Shown: one piece after another, positions 33,785 through 42,628 of the stretch | Position numbering within the stretch: the first letter of the stretch is position 1 | Layout of the letters: every line of letters starts with the position of its first letter | DNA from: Berkiella sp050247135 | GTDB taxonomy: Bacteria > Pseudomonadota > Gammaproteobacteria > Berkiellales > Berkiellaceae | DNA length: 54,016 bases | Direction: 5' to 3' | Assembly (NCBI GenBank): GCA_050247135.1 | Contig: JBFWUT010000018.1 | Span: forward strand, 1 to 54,016 | Notes under the pieces: model-generated | Seen by the model: the letters and a program-made list of their open reading frames with translations, nothing else | The model's database searches: none | What the model was told of the DNA's origin: nothing | Made by a program: the position numbers and the translations under genes

Positions 33785-34449
33785 CGGTATTTGTCTCTTG
33801 CATTCAAAGTGATTTAACCTCATTGCAGCGCAAGCGTGCTGACTGGATGTATCCGATTGTTTTTTTCTTCGTATTCATTTCTTTGTTTGGTATTGGCTTA
33901 GGGTTTGATAATCAACAATTAAAAGCAGCAAGTCCTGCTATTATTTGGATCACGTTTTTATTTATTACACTCTCTACCATCGATACCTTATTTCGCCGCG
34001 AACAAGAAGAAGGCACATTGCCTCAGTTGGTGTTGTGTCCTTATCCGTTATGGTGGTTATTATTGGCAAAAGCAGTCACATTTTGGTTGGTTGCTTGTTT
34101 GCCGCTGATATTATTAACGCCATTATTTGGTTTTATTATGCAGCTAAGCTGGCAGGCAATTTTGGCTTTGTTTTTAAGTTTATTGGTAGGCTCACCTGCT
34201 CTAGCGTTGTTAGGTGTTGTGGGAGCTACGCTTACCTGTGCTATGCCTCGCTCAGGTATTTTTTTAGCGATATTGTTACTGCCACTATATGTACCGATAT
34301 TGATTTTGGGCGAGAGCGTCGCAGTAAATTTGCAGTGTCTTGAAAATTTCTCTTTTCAACTGGCCTTGCTAGGAGCGATTTCTGCTTTTGCTGCTATCGG
34401 CGCGCCTCATGCGGCGGCAGGCTCATTAAGGGCGGCAATGGATGAATAA
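33778..34449 (+). CDS. ccmB: Heme exporter membrane protein CcmB
   Basis: A polytopic membrane partner of CcmA (223 residues, about six helices). It shows the family start 'FVSCIQSDLTSLQRKRADWM' and 'DTLFRREQEEGTLPQLVLCP'. It overlaps both neighbours, consistent with coupled translation. Confidence 0.95.
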   Translation: MLTVFVSCIQSDLTSLQRKRADWMYPIVFFFVFISLFGIGLGFDNQQLKAASPAIIWITFLFITLSTIDTLFRREQEEGTLPQLVLCPYPLWWLLLAKAVTFWLVACLPLILLTPLFGFIMQLSWQAILALFLSLLVGSPALALLGVVGATLTCAMPRSGIFLAILLLPLYVPILILGESVAVNLQCLENFSFQLALLGAISAFAAIGAPHAAAGSLRAAMDE

Positions 34450-35191
34450 GATGATACAGTATTTAATTAGTTTAGGGTCGCCAAGGCGTTTTTATCAGTT
34501 TTGCACACGGATGCAACCTTGGTGCTTTGCAATCAGTCTATTGGCATTAGCCTATGGCTTGATTGCAGGATTGTATATTGCTCCTGCAGATTATTTGCAA
34601 GGTGATGGTTTTCGCATTATCTATGTCCATGTGCCTTGTGCCATATTGTCCCTGATGCTTTATGTGGTTTTAGCCTTGTCATCAGCCATCTATCTAATAT
34701 GGCGAGTGAAGATAGCGGACATGATAGCCTATTGCCTTGCGCCGATAGGGGCCTTATTCACCTTCTTAGCCTTAGTGACGGGAGCCATTTGGGGTAAACC
34801 GATGTGGGGCACTTGGTGGATTTGGGATGCCCGTTTAACTTCAGAGCTCATTTTATTATTTCTTTATATGGGCTATATGGGCTTATATAGTGCGATTGCC
34901 AATCCAAAAACGGCCGCTAAAGTCAGTGCGATTTTTGCGTTGATAGGCTTGATTGATATTCCCATCATTCATTATTCGGTTTACTGGTGGAACACATTGC
35001 ATCAGGGAGCCACGATTTCGCGCTTTGCGAAGCCTGCAATAGACAGTTCCATGTTATGGCCCTTGCTGAGCATGATAGTGGGAATGGCTGTTTATACCTC
35101 GGCTATCATGTGCGTCAAGTTACGCACTCAAGTCATCCGTCGGGAATCCAATCGTCGTTGGGTTCAATTGTTAATTGCGAATAAAGGGTAA
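34442..35191 (+). CDS. ccmC: Heme-handling membrane protein CcmC
   Basis: CcmC places heme onto CcmE. The tryptophan-rich heme-binding motif 'WGKPMWGTWWIWDARLTSEL' and flanking histidines ('YVHVPCA', 'HYSVYWWNTLHQ') are present, with six membrane helices. It has 249 residues and overlaps ccmB by 8 bases. Confidence 0.96.
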   Translation: MNKMIQYLISLGSPRRFYQFCTRMQPWCFAISLLALAYGLIAGLYIAPADYLQGDGFRIIYVHVPCAILSLMLYVVLALSSAIYLIWRVKIADMIAYCLAPIGALFTFLALVTGAIWGKPMWGTWWIWDARLTSELILLFLYMGYMGLYSAIANPKTAAKVSAIFALIGLIDIPIIHYSVYWWNTLHQGATISRFAKPAIDSSMLWPLLSMIVGMAVYTSAIMCVKLRTQVIRRESNRRWVQLLIANKG

Positions 35192-35195
35192 GAGA

Positions 35196-35333
35196 GTGGG
35201 GCAATATACTTGGTATGTGTATTCATGTGTTGGCATTGTTGTGTTGAGTCTGGCTTGGTTGGGCTTAGTCACACTGTGGCAGCATCGTCAAACCTATAAA
35301 AATCTTAAGCGAGCGATCCCGACATGTCACTAA
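35196..35333 (+). CDS. ccmD: Small heme-exporter protein CcmD
   Basis: A 45-residue single-helix protein read from GTG 35196. It begins Gly-Gln-Tyr-Thr-Trp-Tyr-Val-Tyr and continues through a membrane helix to a basic tail ('TLWQHRQTYKNLKRA'). This order (aromatic start, helix, basic C-terminus) and the place between ccmC and ccmE define CcmD, which helps release CcmE from CcmABC. It starts 5 bases after the ccmC stop and overlaps ccmE by 10 bases. Confidence 0.88.
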   Translation: MGQYTWYVYSCVGIVVLSLAWLGLVTLWQHRQTYKNLKRAIPTCH

Positions 35334-35749
35334 TGCACCAAAAACGCATAGTACTGGTGGTGATGCTGGTCGTTGGCTTAAGTGTTGGGGTAGGTTTGGT
35401 GCTTTATGCTCTCTCGCAAAATATTAACCTCTTTTATACGCCTACCCAACTAGCGGAACAATCCATTGCGCCTCACAAAATGATCCGGGTAGGGGGGATG
35501 GTACTAAAGGGTAGCGTTAAGCGCTCTGACGCCTTGAACGTTGTGTTTACTATCACTGATTTTAGTCACGAAACTAAAATTCATTATGCCGGGATCATGC
35601 CTGACTTATTCAAAGAAGGGCAAGGTGTGGTCGCTCTGGGTAAAGTGGCGTCGAATGGGGAATTTATTGCCGAGCAGATCTTGGCCAAACACGATGAGAA
35701 TTACATGCCGCCAGAAATAGCCAACTTGAAGGACAATACAAAAACATGA
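35324..35749 (+). CDS. ccmE: Cytochrome c heme chaperone CcmE
   Basis: A periplasmic heme carrier with an N-terminal membrane anchor (about residues 8-30). The heme-binding motif 'LAKHDENYMPPE' carries the covalent His123 and the nearby Tyr127. It has 141 residues from ATG 35324; an in-frame ATG at 35333 is equally possible. It overlaps ccmF by 4 bases. Confidence 0.96.
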   Translation: MSLMHQKRIVLVVMLVVGLSVGVGLVLYALSQNINLFYTPTQLAEQSIAPHKMIRVGGMVLKGSVKRSDALNVVFTITDFSHETKIHYAGIMPDLFKEGQGVVALGKVASNGEFIAEQILAKHDENYMPPEIANLKDNTKT

Positions 35750-37632
35750 TCCCTGAGTTTGGTTTGTTCAGTTTAATCATTGCGCTTTGCTTTAGCGGTA
35801 TATTAATTGCAGGAGGGCTCTATCGACCTCTAGCGATTTTGCAGCGTCCAGCTATCTTGGGTTTAAGCGCCTTTGTGACTTTTGGGTTTTTGACCCTGGT
35901 ATACTGCTTTGTGCAAGATGATTTTAGTGTTTCTTATGTGGCGCACAATTCTAATACGGCTTTGCCACTTGTTTATAAGTTATGCGCAACTTGGGGAGGA
36001 CATGAAGGTTCGCTCTTGTTGTGGGTGTTTATTTTATCGTCATGGTCGCTGGGTGTGATGTTATTGTCACGTGCCCTGCCTTTTCCCATTGCACGCTCAT
36101 TATACGCCGTGTTAGGGGCTATACATGCGGGTTTTTTGCTACTGTTATTGCACACTTCAAACCCCTTTGTGCGGTTATTGCCGGTGATGCCGAGCGAAGG
36201 GGCTGATTTAAATCCGTTATTGCAAGATCCGGGGTTTGTCATACACCCGCCATTCCTCTATTTGGGGTATGTTGGGTTTGCTATTCCTTTCGCCTTTGCT
36301 TGTGCTGCGATGTTAAATCCTAGTGAGCCATTTGCTTGGGCTAAATGGGCTAGACCCTATGCCTTAATGGCATTCGCATTTTTAACAATCGGCATCAGCT
36401 TGGGGAGCTGGTGGGCTTATTACGAGCTAGGCTGGGGTGGCTGGTGGTTTTGGGATCCCGTTGAAAACGCCTCCTTTATGCCCTGGCTTGTGGGGGCTGC
36501 ATTAGTCCACGCTCTGCGGATTAGCTCATTGAAGCCCCTATTTAATTCTTGGAGCCTGTTATTAGCGATTTGTGCCTTTATGCTCAGCCTAGTGGGTACT
36601 TTTTTAGTACGTTCGGGAGTGCTCTCTTCTGTGCATGCTTTTGCCAGTGATCCACTGCGAGGCGTTTTCATCCTGTATTTTTTAAGTGCCATCATGATCG
36701 GCTCATTTGCTCTTTACATATTCCATTTGCAGCAAAGCCAGCCGCAGATGAAGCTACGCTTTATTTCCAAGGAATCTTTCATCTTATTGGGTAACATTAT
36801 CTTTGTTACCGCCACAGCCACAGTGCTGCTAGGCACATTATATCCCTTGATCATGGAAGTGATGAGTCATGAAAAAATCTCGGTGGGCTCGCCTTACTAT
36901 GCTGCTGTATTTGTGCCTATCATGATGCCATTGCTCCTGTTAATGAGTTTGGCGCCCTATACCTTTTGGGAGCAAGACAGTATCAAAGCGGTTATGCAGC
37001 GCATTTTAAAACCATTATTATTGGGTATTGCCTTATTAGTTGCTGCATATGAGTTTTGGCCTTTGCCTATCGTATCATTGGTGGGGGTGGGATTAGGTGC
37101 TTTGGTGGTCGTCAGTGCTCTCTTCCAATTACGTTCTCGCTGGTCGTTTATCAAAATCGGCATGGTGTTAGCGCATGTGGGATTAGGTTTGGCCGTGCTA
37201 GGCATATCTCTAACTACTGCACTTGAAACCGAGACTGAAGTGCAATTAGCTATTGGTAAATCTACTCAAGTAGCCGACTATAACGTCAAGTTTGCAGCCT
37301 TGAGTGATCAAGAAGGTCCTAACTATGTAGGAAAGCAGGGGCATTTTGTGATCTCGCAAAATGACAAGATCCTGGCCAATCTCTACCCCGAAAAGCGATT
37401 TTTCACTGCTCGAGAGACCATGATGACTGAAACCGCTATCGATCCCGGATTGTTCCGTGATTTCTACATTGCCTTAGGGGAACGTTTTAACGATGGTTCA
37501 TGGTCAGTACGTATCTATGTGAAACCCTTTGTTCGCTGGTTGTGGCTTGGGGGAATAATGGTTGCACTTGGCGCTTTTATAGCAGCACTAAGCGCTTTAC
37601 AATCCAAAAACGAAAGAAGGAGAGTGGCATGA
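35746..37632 (+). CDS. ccmF: Heme lyase subunit CcmF
   Basis: A large membrane protein that transfers heme from CcmE to apocytochrome c. The WWD motif 'ELGWGGWWFWDPVENASFMP' is intact, preceded by 'HEGSLLLWVFILS'. It has about 14 helices and a soluble periplasmic region near the end (about residues 490-595). The 628 residues are normal. It overlaps ccmE and ccmG by 4 bases each. Confidence 0.96.
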   Translation: MIPEFGLFSLIIALCFSGILIAGGLYRPLAILQRPAILGLSAFVTFGFLTLVYCFVQDDFSVSYVAHNSNTALPLVYKLCATWGGHEGSLLLWVFILSSWSLGVMLLSRALPFPIARSLYAVLGAIHAGFLLLLLHTSNPFVRLLPVMPSEGADLNPLLQDPGFVIHPPFLYLGYVGFAIPFAFACAAMLNPSEPFAWAKWARPYALMAFAFLTIGISLGSWWAYYELGWGGWWFWDPVENASFMPWLVGAALVHALRISSLKPLFNSWSLLLAICAFMLSLVGTFLVRSGVLSSVHAFASDPLRGVFILYFLSAIMIGSFALYIFHLQQSQPQMKLRFISKESFILLGNIIFVTATATVLLGTLYPLIMEVMSHEKISVGSPYYAAVFVPIMMPLLLLMSLAPYTFWEQDSIKAVMQRILKPLLLGIALLVAAYEFWPLPIVSLVGVGLGALVVVSALFQLRSRWSFIKIGMVLAHVGLGLAVLGISLTTALETETEVQLAIGKSTQVADYNVKFAALSDQEGPNYVGKQGHFVISQNDKILANLYPEKRFFTARETMMTETAIDPGLFRDFYIALGERFNDGSWSVRIYVKPFVRWLWLGGIMVALGAFIAALSALQSKNERRRVA

Positions 37633-38186
37633 ACACGAGTAAATTGGGTAAATTTGTTTGGCAAGGAACCATTGCAGTCCTGGTTGCCATTTTGTTGTGG
37701 CTATTATGGAAAGGGCTCTTTGTTGCGCAACCAATGACAGTAGTTGAGAATCATCAAGGGCAAACTTTCCCTGCATTTACCTTAGCCAAAATTAACGATG
37801 TTAATAGCCAAATCACTTTAAAAGATCTACAAGGCAAACCGCATTTAGTGCATATTTTTGCCTCCTGGTGTGGCGTTTGCATGGAAGAACATGCAACCTG
37901 GATGACGATCAAGAATAAATATCCGTATCCTATTGTTGGCGTAGTGTATCGCGATGAAGAAGAGCCTGTGAAAGAGCTCTTAGCAAAAAAGGGAGATCCA
38001 TTTATTTATGTTTTAAATGACATGGATGGTAAGTTGGGTTTAGATCTTGGACTCATGGGTGTGCCTGAAACTTACGTGCTGGATGCTAAAGGCAAGGTGC
38101 GTATGCATCAATTAGGAGCTATTAGCTTGGCGCAATTTGAAGCTGAAATTGCTCCTTTATTAGACAATTTGAGTAAAGAATCTTAA
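37629..38186 (+). CDS. ccmG: Thiol:disulfide interchange protein CcmG/DsbE
   Basis: A membrane-anchored periplasmic thioredoxin that keeps apocytochrome cysteines reduced. N-terminal anchor (about residues 10-30), active site 'ASWCGVCMEEH' and the cis-Pro region 'LMGVPETYVLD'. ATG 37629 overlaps the ccmF stop (ATGA), preceded by ggagag. It has 185 residues. Confidence 0.95.
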   Translation: MNTSKLGKFVWQGTIAVLVAILLWLLWKGLFVAQPMTVVENHQGQTFPAFTLAKINDVNSQITLKDLQGKPHLVHIFASWCGVCMEEHATWMTIKNKYPYPIVGVVYRDEEEPVKELLAKKGDPFIYVLNDMDGKLGLDLGLMGVPETYVLDAKGKVRMHQLGAISLAQFEAEIAPLLDNLSKES

Positions 38187-38189
38187 ACC

Positions 38190-38582
38190 ATGCGACAGTT
38201 ATTGATTACTTTCTTGATAGTAATGGGATCACTTTTCTCCGTTAAAGCTTTGGCTCATGAAGAGCTGGTCTTTGATTCGCCGAATAAGGCGCAAACCTTT
38301 CAAGAACTGATCAAAGAATTTCGTTGCATGACCTGTCCTAATCAGAGCATTGCCGATTCACAAGCGCCCGTTGCCAGAGCTATGCGGGAAGACGTGTATC
38401 GGCGTGTGCAAAGTGGAGAGTCTTCAGAAGCCATTCGCCGTTATTTGTTATCGCGTTATGGTGACTATGTGACCTACCGGCCGCGCCTCACTCAGGCGAC
38501 ATGGTTTTTATGGAGCGGGCCCTTCATTTTGCTTGCGTTTGGTTTACTGAGTTATCGAGCTAGAGTGAAAGCATGTACTTAA
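38190..38582 (+). CDS. ccmH: Cytochrome c maturation protein CcmH (CycL-type)
   Basis: A periplasmic thiol-redox protein of the heme lyase. Signal peptide (residues 1 to about 22, cleavage after 'VKALA'), redox motif 'FRCMTCPNQSIADSQA' and a C-terminal membrane helix (about 105-122). It has 130 residues. It overlaps the next gene by 10 bases. Confidence 0.94.
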   Translation: MRQLLITFLIVMGSLFSVKALAHEELVFDSPNKAQTFQELIKEFRCMTCPNQSIADSQAPVARAMREDVYRRVQSGESSEAIRRYLLSRYGDYVTYRPRLTQATWFLWSGPFILLAFGLLSYRARVKACT

Positions 38583-39610
38583 TACCCCTTTACCTAGGAT
38601 TAGGCGCATTACTTGTCGTGGCCATCTGTTTACTGCTGATGCCAGTAGGAAAGTCACAGCTATGGCAACATAAAGGCAAGATAGTGTCTGCAGTGGGTCT
38701 GATTTTGCTTGGCAGCCTAACGCTTTATCGTTGTTGGGGCGGGTATACGGGTTTACAAGATTTAGCCGCTTTTCATGCGATCGATAGTTTCTTCACTCCC
38801 TTTATGCAAGGTGAAAAACCGAGCAAAGAAGAAGTGATTGCCAATTTAGCTTCTCTTGAAACCCAAATTTCCTATTCTGCTGCAGCCTTGGCACGCTTAG
38901 GTCATTTTTATAATGAATTAGGTTTAAATGAGAAAGCGCTTAACTGCTTTGATCGAGCGCGCATTAAATCGCCAGATAATATCGATTATCAAGCGCAGTG
39001 GATTTACAGTTTTTCTTTAGTCAATCAAGGCAATCTGAATGATGAAATACGCACATTGGCGCAAAAGATCCTTCGCCAACAACCGCAACAATTTGTGTTA
39101 ATCAATTTATTAGCGATTGATGCCTATTTGCAAAAAGACTATAACCTGGCGGTATCCCATTGGCAGCATCTGTTGAGTCATGATCAATCCCTAACGGATG
39201 AGCGCAAACAGGTATTAGTCAATGCCATTCAAAAAGCGAATTTTTTAATGTCTGGTGGGCCAAAAGAGGAAATCACCTTTCAAGTAACGGTTTCTTTGTC
39301 TAAAGAACTTGTTAAGCAAGTTTCGCCTACGGATGTGGTATTCGTTTACGTGAAATCTCCCGCTGTTAAAATGCCGTTGGCTGTAATCAAGAAAGAGGCT
39401 CGAGATCTACCATTTACAGTTGAGCTAACAAACCAACATCAAATGATCCCTGGAATGAATATGAAAATCGGAGAAAAAGTAACGGTTGTAGCGAAGATTT
39501 CTGCAAGTGGTGATCCCTTAGCCAAAGAGGGCATATTGCAGGGTGAAAATCAAAACGTAATAATAAGCGATGGCATAATTCCTATTCAAATCGAAATCAA
39601 GCAAACTTAA
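38573..39610 (+). CDS. ccmI: CcmI-type TPR protein of cytochrome c maturation
   Basis: It presents apocytochrome c to the heme lyase. Two N-terminal membrane helices (about residues 4-22 and 35-52), TPR repeats (about 100-215, 'ALARLGHFYNELGLNEKALN') and a C-terminal beta domain ('EITFQVTVSLSKELVKQV') of the CcmI/NrfG type. It has 345 residues and is the last ccm gene, overlapping ccmH. Confidence 0.88.
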   Translation: MYLIPLYLGLGALLVVAICLLLMPVGKSQLWQHKGKIVSAVGLILLGSLTLYRCWGGYTGLQDLAAFHAIDSFFTPFMQGEKPSKEEVIANLASLETQISYSAAALARLGHFYNELGLNEKALNCFDRARIKSPDNIDYQAQWIYSFSLVNQGNLNDEIRTLAQKILRQQPQQFVLINLLAIDAYLQKDYNLAVSHWQHLLSHDQSLTDERKQVLVNAIQKANFLMSGGPKEEITFQVTVSLSKELVKQVSPTDVVFVYVKSPAVKMPLAVIKKEARDLPFTVELTNQHQMIPGMNMKIGEKVTVVAKISASGDPLAKEGILQGENQNVIISDGIIPIQIEIKQT

Positions 39611-39621
39611 TGAGGCTAATC

Positions 39622-39744
39622 ATGGACAACAATGACTATAAAGAAAACAAAGCGGATGATCGTTTCAATGCATTAACTGCGGTTGTGCTAATTTTGGCAT
39701 TAGTCGGCGGGGTAGTATACTGGCTGTCAGGAATGCCATCGTAA
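39622..39744 (+). CDS. Small membrane protein (40 residues) at the end of the ccm operon
   Basis: A short hydrophilic, acidic N-terminus (starting MDNNDYKENKADDRF) is followed by one membrane helix ('LTAVVLILALVGGVVYWLSG') and a four-residue tail. The site tgagg lies 6 bases before the ATG, the start is 11 bases after the ccmI stop, and a hairpin terminator follows, so it is very likely translated with the operon. Function unknown. Confidence 0.72.
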   Translation: MDNNDYKENKADDRFNALTAVVLILALVGGVVYWLSGMPS

Positions 39745-39771
39745 GCTTTGCATTTAACCACACCTAACAGC

Positions 39772-39809
39772 CGACTGCTTTGATTTCGCAGTCGCCTGCT
39801 TTCTTCTTT
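39772..39809 (+). terminator. Terminator of the ccm operon
   Basis: The stem cgactgc (39772-39778) pairs with gcagtcg (39788-39794) and is followed by a T-rich tract (ttcttcttt). It sits between the convergent ccm operon and the F-box/LRR gene. Confidence 0.75.
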
Positions 39810-39818
39810 AAAACAATT

Positions 39819-41000
39819 TCATGCTAATCTGGCAACCGAGGTATAGATCTCAGTACCACTGGCCAACAGTGTTTTTTTGCGCGAATGGTGCCTCAGCGGT
39901 GTAACGGCCTCTGTTGTTGACAGCAAATTAAATCTTTCTATTAAATCATCCACATCAGCTTCTTCATTGTCTTTACTGTCATTTTTGGCATTCTTCAACA
40001 AGGTAAATTGGGTACGAAAAGCCTCATGCATATCGAATTGAATGTTACGTAACAAATTTAAGACCCGATGAAACTGTAGGGGGGAAAGGGGGTTATGTTC
40101 TAAAAAGAGTTCTTTGAGCTTAACCAATTTATAAAAACTTTCAGGCAATACCGAGACCTGGTTATCGCGCAAATAAAGCCAGGTTAAATGCTTTAGCTGC
40201 CCAATTTTTGCATCTATTTCGACTACATTCATGTTACTGAAGCTGAGCCACTGTAGGCGCGTAAGCCTAAAGAGTTCAGGTGGCATGTGCGGCATATGGC
40301 CTTCAGAAAAATAGAGAAACTGCAGATTTTGCAAATTGCCAAAAGAAGGAGGAACGTTACGCATGGGATTGTTATATAGATTTAAAGAAGAGCAGTTTTG
40401 CAATATATCAATATTAGACGGTAATTGTTCGAGTAAATTATCTTGTAGTTCAAGCTTTTGTAGGTCTTTGAAGAAATGAGCATGTTGCTCTAGCGTCTGT
40501 GCCGGTAAGCGGGTAATACAGTCTAATCGTAATGCGACAGCGAAAGCCGGTAATTGAACAGTAATGAGGGCGTGATTGATTTCATTTAATAAGCGATCAA
40601 TCATTGACAAATTGGCTAGGTATTCTTCGCCCCAGGGATTTAAACAGAGCTTAGATAGTGTTCTTAATTTAGCCTCTACCTCAGCCATGGCGACTGGGTA
40701 AGTTTGTAAAAGCATTCTTATTTTAAGATGATTTCTGTTTAAAAATGCAGTTTCTTGCAAGGCGCGTTTAAAAACCTCTGCAAAATGATGTTTGGTAGGA
40801 GGCAACTGACTTTGAGGTGACAAAGCTTTGATTCGTGGCCCCCAAAATTGATGATCTTTCATAATATCATTGGCTTTATGACATGTTTTGCTGACGGTGT
40901 ACTGATCTTGAAGTGGTAGTAAGTTTAAAATCTGAAAAATAAGCTCGTCAGGAATTTCGATAGGGAACATAATTTCACCATCCCTGGTCAATGTGTTCAT
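39819..41000 (-). CDS. F-box and leucine-rich-repeat protein (candidate host-directed effector)
   Basis: An N-terminal F-box (about residues 12-55, 'FPIEIPDELIFQILNLLPLQ' followed by 'TVSKTCHKANDIMKDHQFW') carries the family pattern LPDEL-x-x-x-I-x-x-x-L. A helical middle is followed by about six leucine-rich repeats (about 165-310, e.g. 'LEQLPSNIDILQNCSSLNLY', 'LTWLYLRDNQVSVLPESFYK'). F-box proteins recruit SKP1-cullin ubiquitin ligases in eukaryotes. Bacteria lack that system, and bacterial F-box proteins known so far (Legionella, plant pathogens) are secreted into hosts. An alternative start at ATG 40970 (before 'FPIEIPDEL') would leave the F-box intact. Secretion is inference. Confidence 0.87.
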   Translation of the reverse strand: MNTLTRDGEIMFPIEIPDELIFQILNLLPLQDQYTVSKTCHKANDIMKDHQFWGPRIKALSPQSQLPPTKHHFAEVFKRALQETAFLNRNHLKIRMLLQTYPVAMAEVEAKLRTLSKLCLNPWGEEYLANLSMIDRLLNEINHALITVQLPAFAVALRLDCITRLPAQTLEQHAHFFKDLQKLELQDNLLEQLPSNIDILQNCSSLNLYNNPMRNVPPSFGNLQNLQFLYFSEGHMPHMPPELFRLTRLQWLSFSNMNVVEIDAKIGQLKHLTWLYLRDNQVSVLPESFYKLVKLKELFLEHNPLSPLQFHRVLNLLRNIQFDMHEAFRTQFTLLKNAKNDSKDNEEADVDDLIERFNLLSTTEAVTPLRHHSRKKTLLASGTEIYTSVARLA

Positions 41001-41065
41001 CCATATCTTAGTTATACAGGATTTGAAATTATCTAAACAAGAGAGGCAAATTTAATGCCAGAAGA

Positions 41066-41377
41066 TTATCGTTTGGGTCGTTTTCTTTTATGCTCACTTT
41101 CTGAGTCAGCATTGTCATCCTCACTGTCTTTTCTCTTTTTTGAATTTTGATTAAAGAAAAGAGCTATTTCCTCTTCGTCAATACTGATTTCATCGAAGCT
41201 GATATCTTCATTTGTTATATCTAACTCATCATTGTTTAACTCAATATTCTCATTGAATGATTGATCTAAGATATTGTTTAAGCTTTGATTCTGCTCATTA
41301 TCGATATCATCTATATCAATGTCTTTTTCGTCATCACCGTCACTGTTTGCATCAGTCGTATTTGGACCTGGAGTCAT
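41066..41377 (-). CDS. Highly acidic protein with basic NLS-like C-terminus
   Basis: A 103-residue protein with no recognised fold. Residues 10-79 are extremely rich in Asp, Glu and Asn and probably disordered ('DGDDEKDIDIDDIDNE'). The last 24 residues carry two basic clusters, KKRK (80-83) and KRKRPKR (97-103), separated by an acidic stretch, which is the layout of a bipartite nuclear localisation signal. It is encoded 65 bases upstream of the F-box/LRR gene on the same strand, so the two may be cotranscribed. The ribosome-binding site is weak. It could be a chance composition, but the codon-level open frame with a sharply polarised charge pattern argues for a real protein. Confidence 0.65.
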   Translation of the reverse strand: MTPGPNTTDANSDGDDEKDIDIDDIDNEQNQSLNNILDQSFNENIELNNDELDITNEDISFDEISIDEEEIALFFNQNSKKRKDSEDDNADSESEHKRKRPKR

Positions 41378-41480
41378 GTTGCGAGCCTAAGAGCTGGTAT
41401 ATTTGAGGAGATTGTAGCTTTAGAGTAATGAGGAAGAATATCCCGCAAAACAGGAAGGAGATACCTTTTGAGGGGCAGAT

Positions 41481-42488
41481 TTAACCTTTGGGTGGATTAA
41501 GTGTCTTTACCCAATTCACTACGGCTTTATCCATCCAGCGATAGCGGGCGAATTCATCCGTTTGCCCCATCCAACCGACGTGGCCACCTCTGGCGGTAAT
41601 TAATATATCGAAATTTTCTTTATGGGGTAAATGTAAAAAAGTGCGCCTGGCAATCACGGGATCATCTTTGGCATACAAAATAAAAGTGGGCACGGTGATG
41701 TTATCGATAAAATGTTTGGAGCTAGATTGAGTGTAATAATCTTTGGCATTTAAAAACCCGGAGCGTGGCGCAGTGTAAATATCGTCAAACTGATAGACAT
41801 TCAAGGACGAGGGGAAAGTGGGCATTTCTAAATCAGGAAACTTCTGATGTAATACTTCAATATCTCTCATTAAACACTTCACAAAAAAATCATTAAACAA
41901 GCGATTTTTTTTATGAATTAAAAGTTTAACGCTGGCTTCCAAATCTAATGGAGGTGACACGGCGATGACGCTATCCATATTGCCAGAAGGCTTTGCGCCA
42001 TCTTCACCAGCCATTTTTAAGGCAATATTCGCGCCGAGTGAAAATCCGATTAGCGTCACAGGGCTGTCAGGAAAATGTTGTTTGATCCATAATATTGCAG
42101 CGCGGGAATCTTCACTTCGTCCACTGTGATATAAATGTCTGGCCAGCCCCACGCCTTGGCCGCAGCCGCGCAAGTTCATCCGCATGACCAGATAACCCGC
42201 TTTGGTTAATTTATCTGCGATTCTTAATAAATATTTTGAGCGGGCCGATCCGGTGAGGCCATGAAGCATCAGTACGATTCTATCGCCTCTTTGCCAGGTG
42301 GCAGGGCGGTTCTCGATCACAACCAATTTATCCCCATCGGGTAGAGGCACGATGTGACTCGTGCTATCGTCAAGGTTTGGGATATCGGGCCAGTATAGCG
42401 CCGCAATGGTTTGGCGTTGGCCACTGTTAAGCAGCGGAAGGGCCTTGAAGGGCGCCAAATCAAGTTTGCTCAAGATTCTATACGGCAT
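41481..42488 (-). CDS. yheT: Alpha/beta hydrolase of the YheT family
   Basis: A cytosolic serine hydrolase of the YheT/AB-hydrolase-4 family (esterase-like; substrate not established). 'MLHGLTGSARSKYLLRIADK' gives the oxyanion HG motif, 'TLIGFSLGANIALKMAG' holds the nucleophile Ser, 'LYAKDDPVI' the acid and 'GGHVGWM' the catalytic His. The 335 residues are normal. It diverges from the Sel1 lipoprotein gene. Confidence 0.9.
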   Translation of the reverse strand: MPYRILSKLDLAPFKALPLLNSGQRQTIAALYWPDIPNLDDSTSHIVPLPDGDKLVVIENRPATWQRGDRIVLMLHGLTGSARSKYLLRIADKLTKAGYLVMRMNLRGCGQGVGLARHLYHSGRSEDSRAAILWIKQHFPDSPVTLIGFSLGANIALKMAGEDGAKPSGNMDSVIAVSPPLDLEASVKLLIHKKNRLFNDFFVKCLMRDIEVLHQKFPDLEMPTFPSSLNVYQFDDIYTAPRSGFLNAKDYYTQSSSKHFIDNITVPTFILYAKDDPVIARRTFLHLPHKENFDILITARGGHVGWMGQTDEFARYRWMDKAVVNWVKTLNPPKG

Positions 42489-42628
42489 TTACGTCTATGC
42501 TTAGGTCTATAATGATGGAAATCATCATAAAGGGATTCCAGCGGTATCAAAAGCGAATTATGATGTTTTGAAGTGGGCTGCTAGTGTTGCAGTTAATTAT
42601 TTAACCTACTATGGACATGGAAGACAGA

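Noticed and set aside
33945..34343. Open frame of 132 codons inside ccmB in another frame
   Set aside because: It lies wholly inside ccmB, which has conserved CcmB motifs and overlaps its neighbours tightly. There is no separate ribosome-binding site.
42512..42528. Palindrome atgatg-gaaat-catcat between the divergent yheT and Sel1 genes
   Set aside because: It is short (6-bp arms) and A/T-rich. It could be an operator, but nothing in the sequence links it to a regulator.
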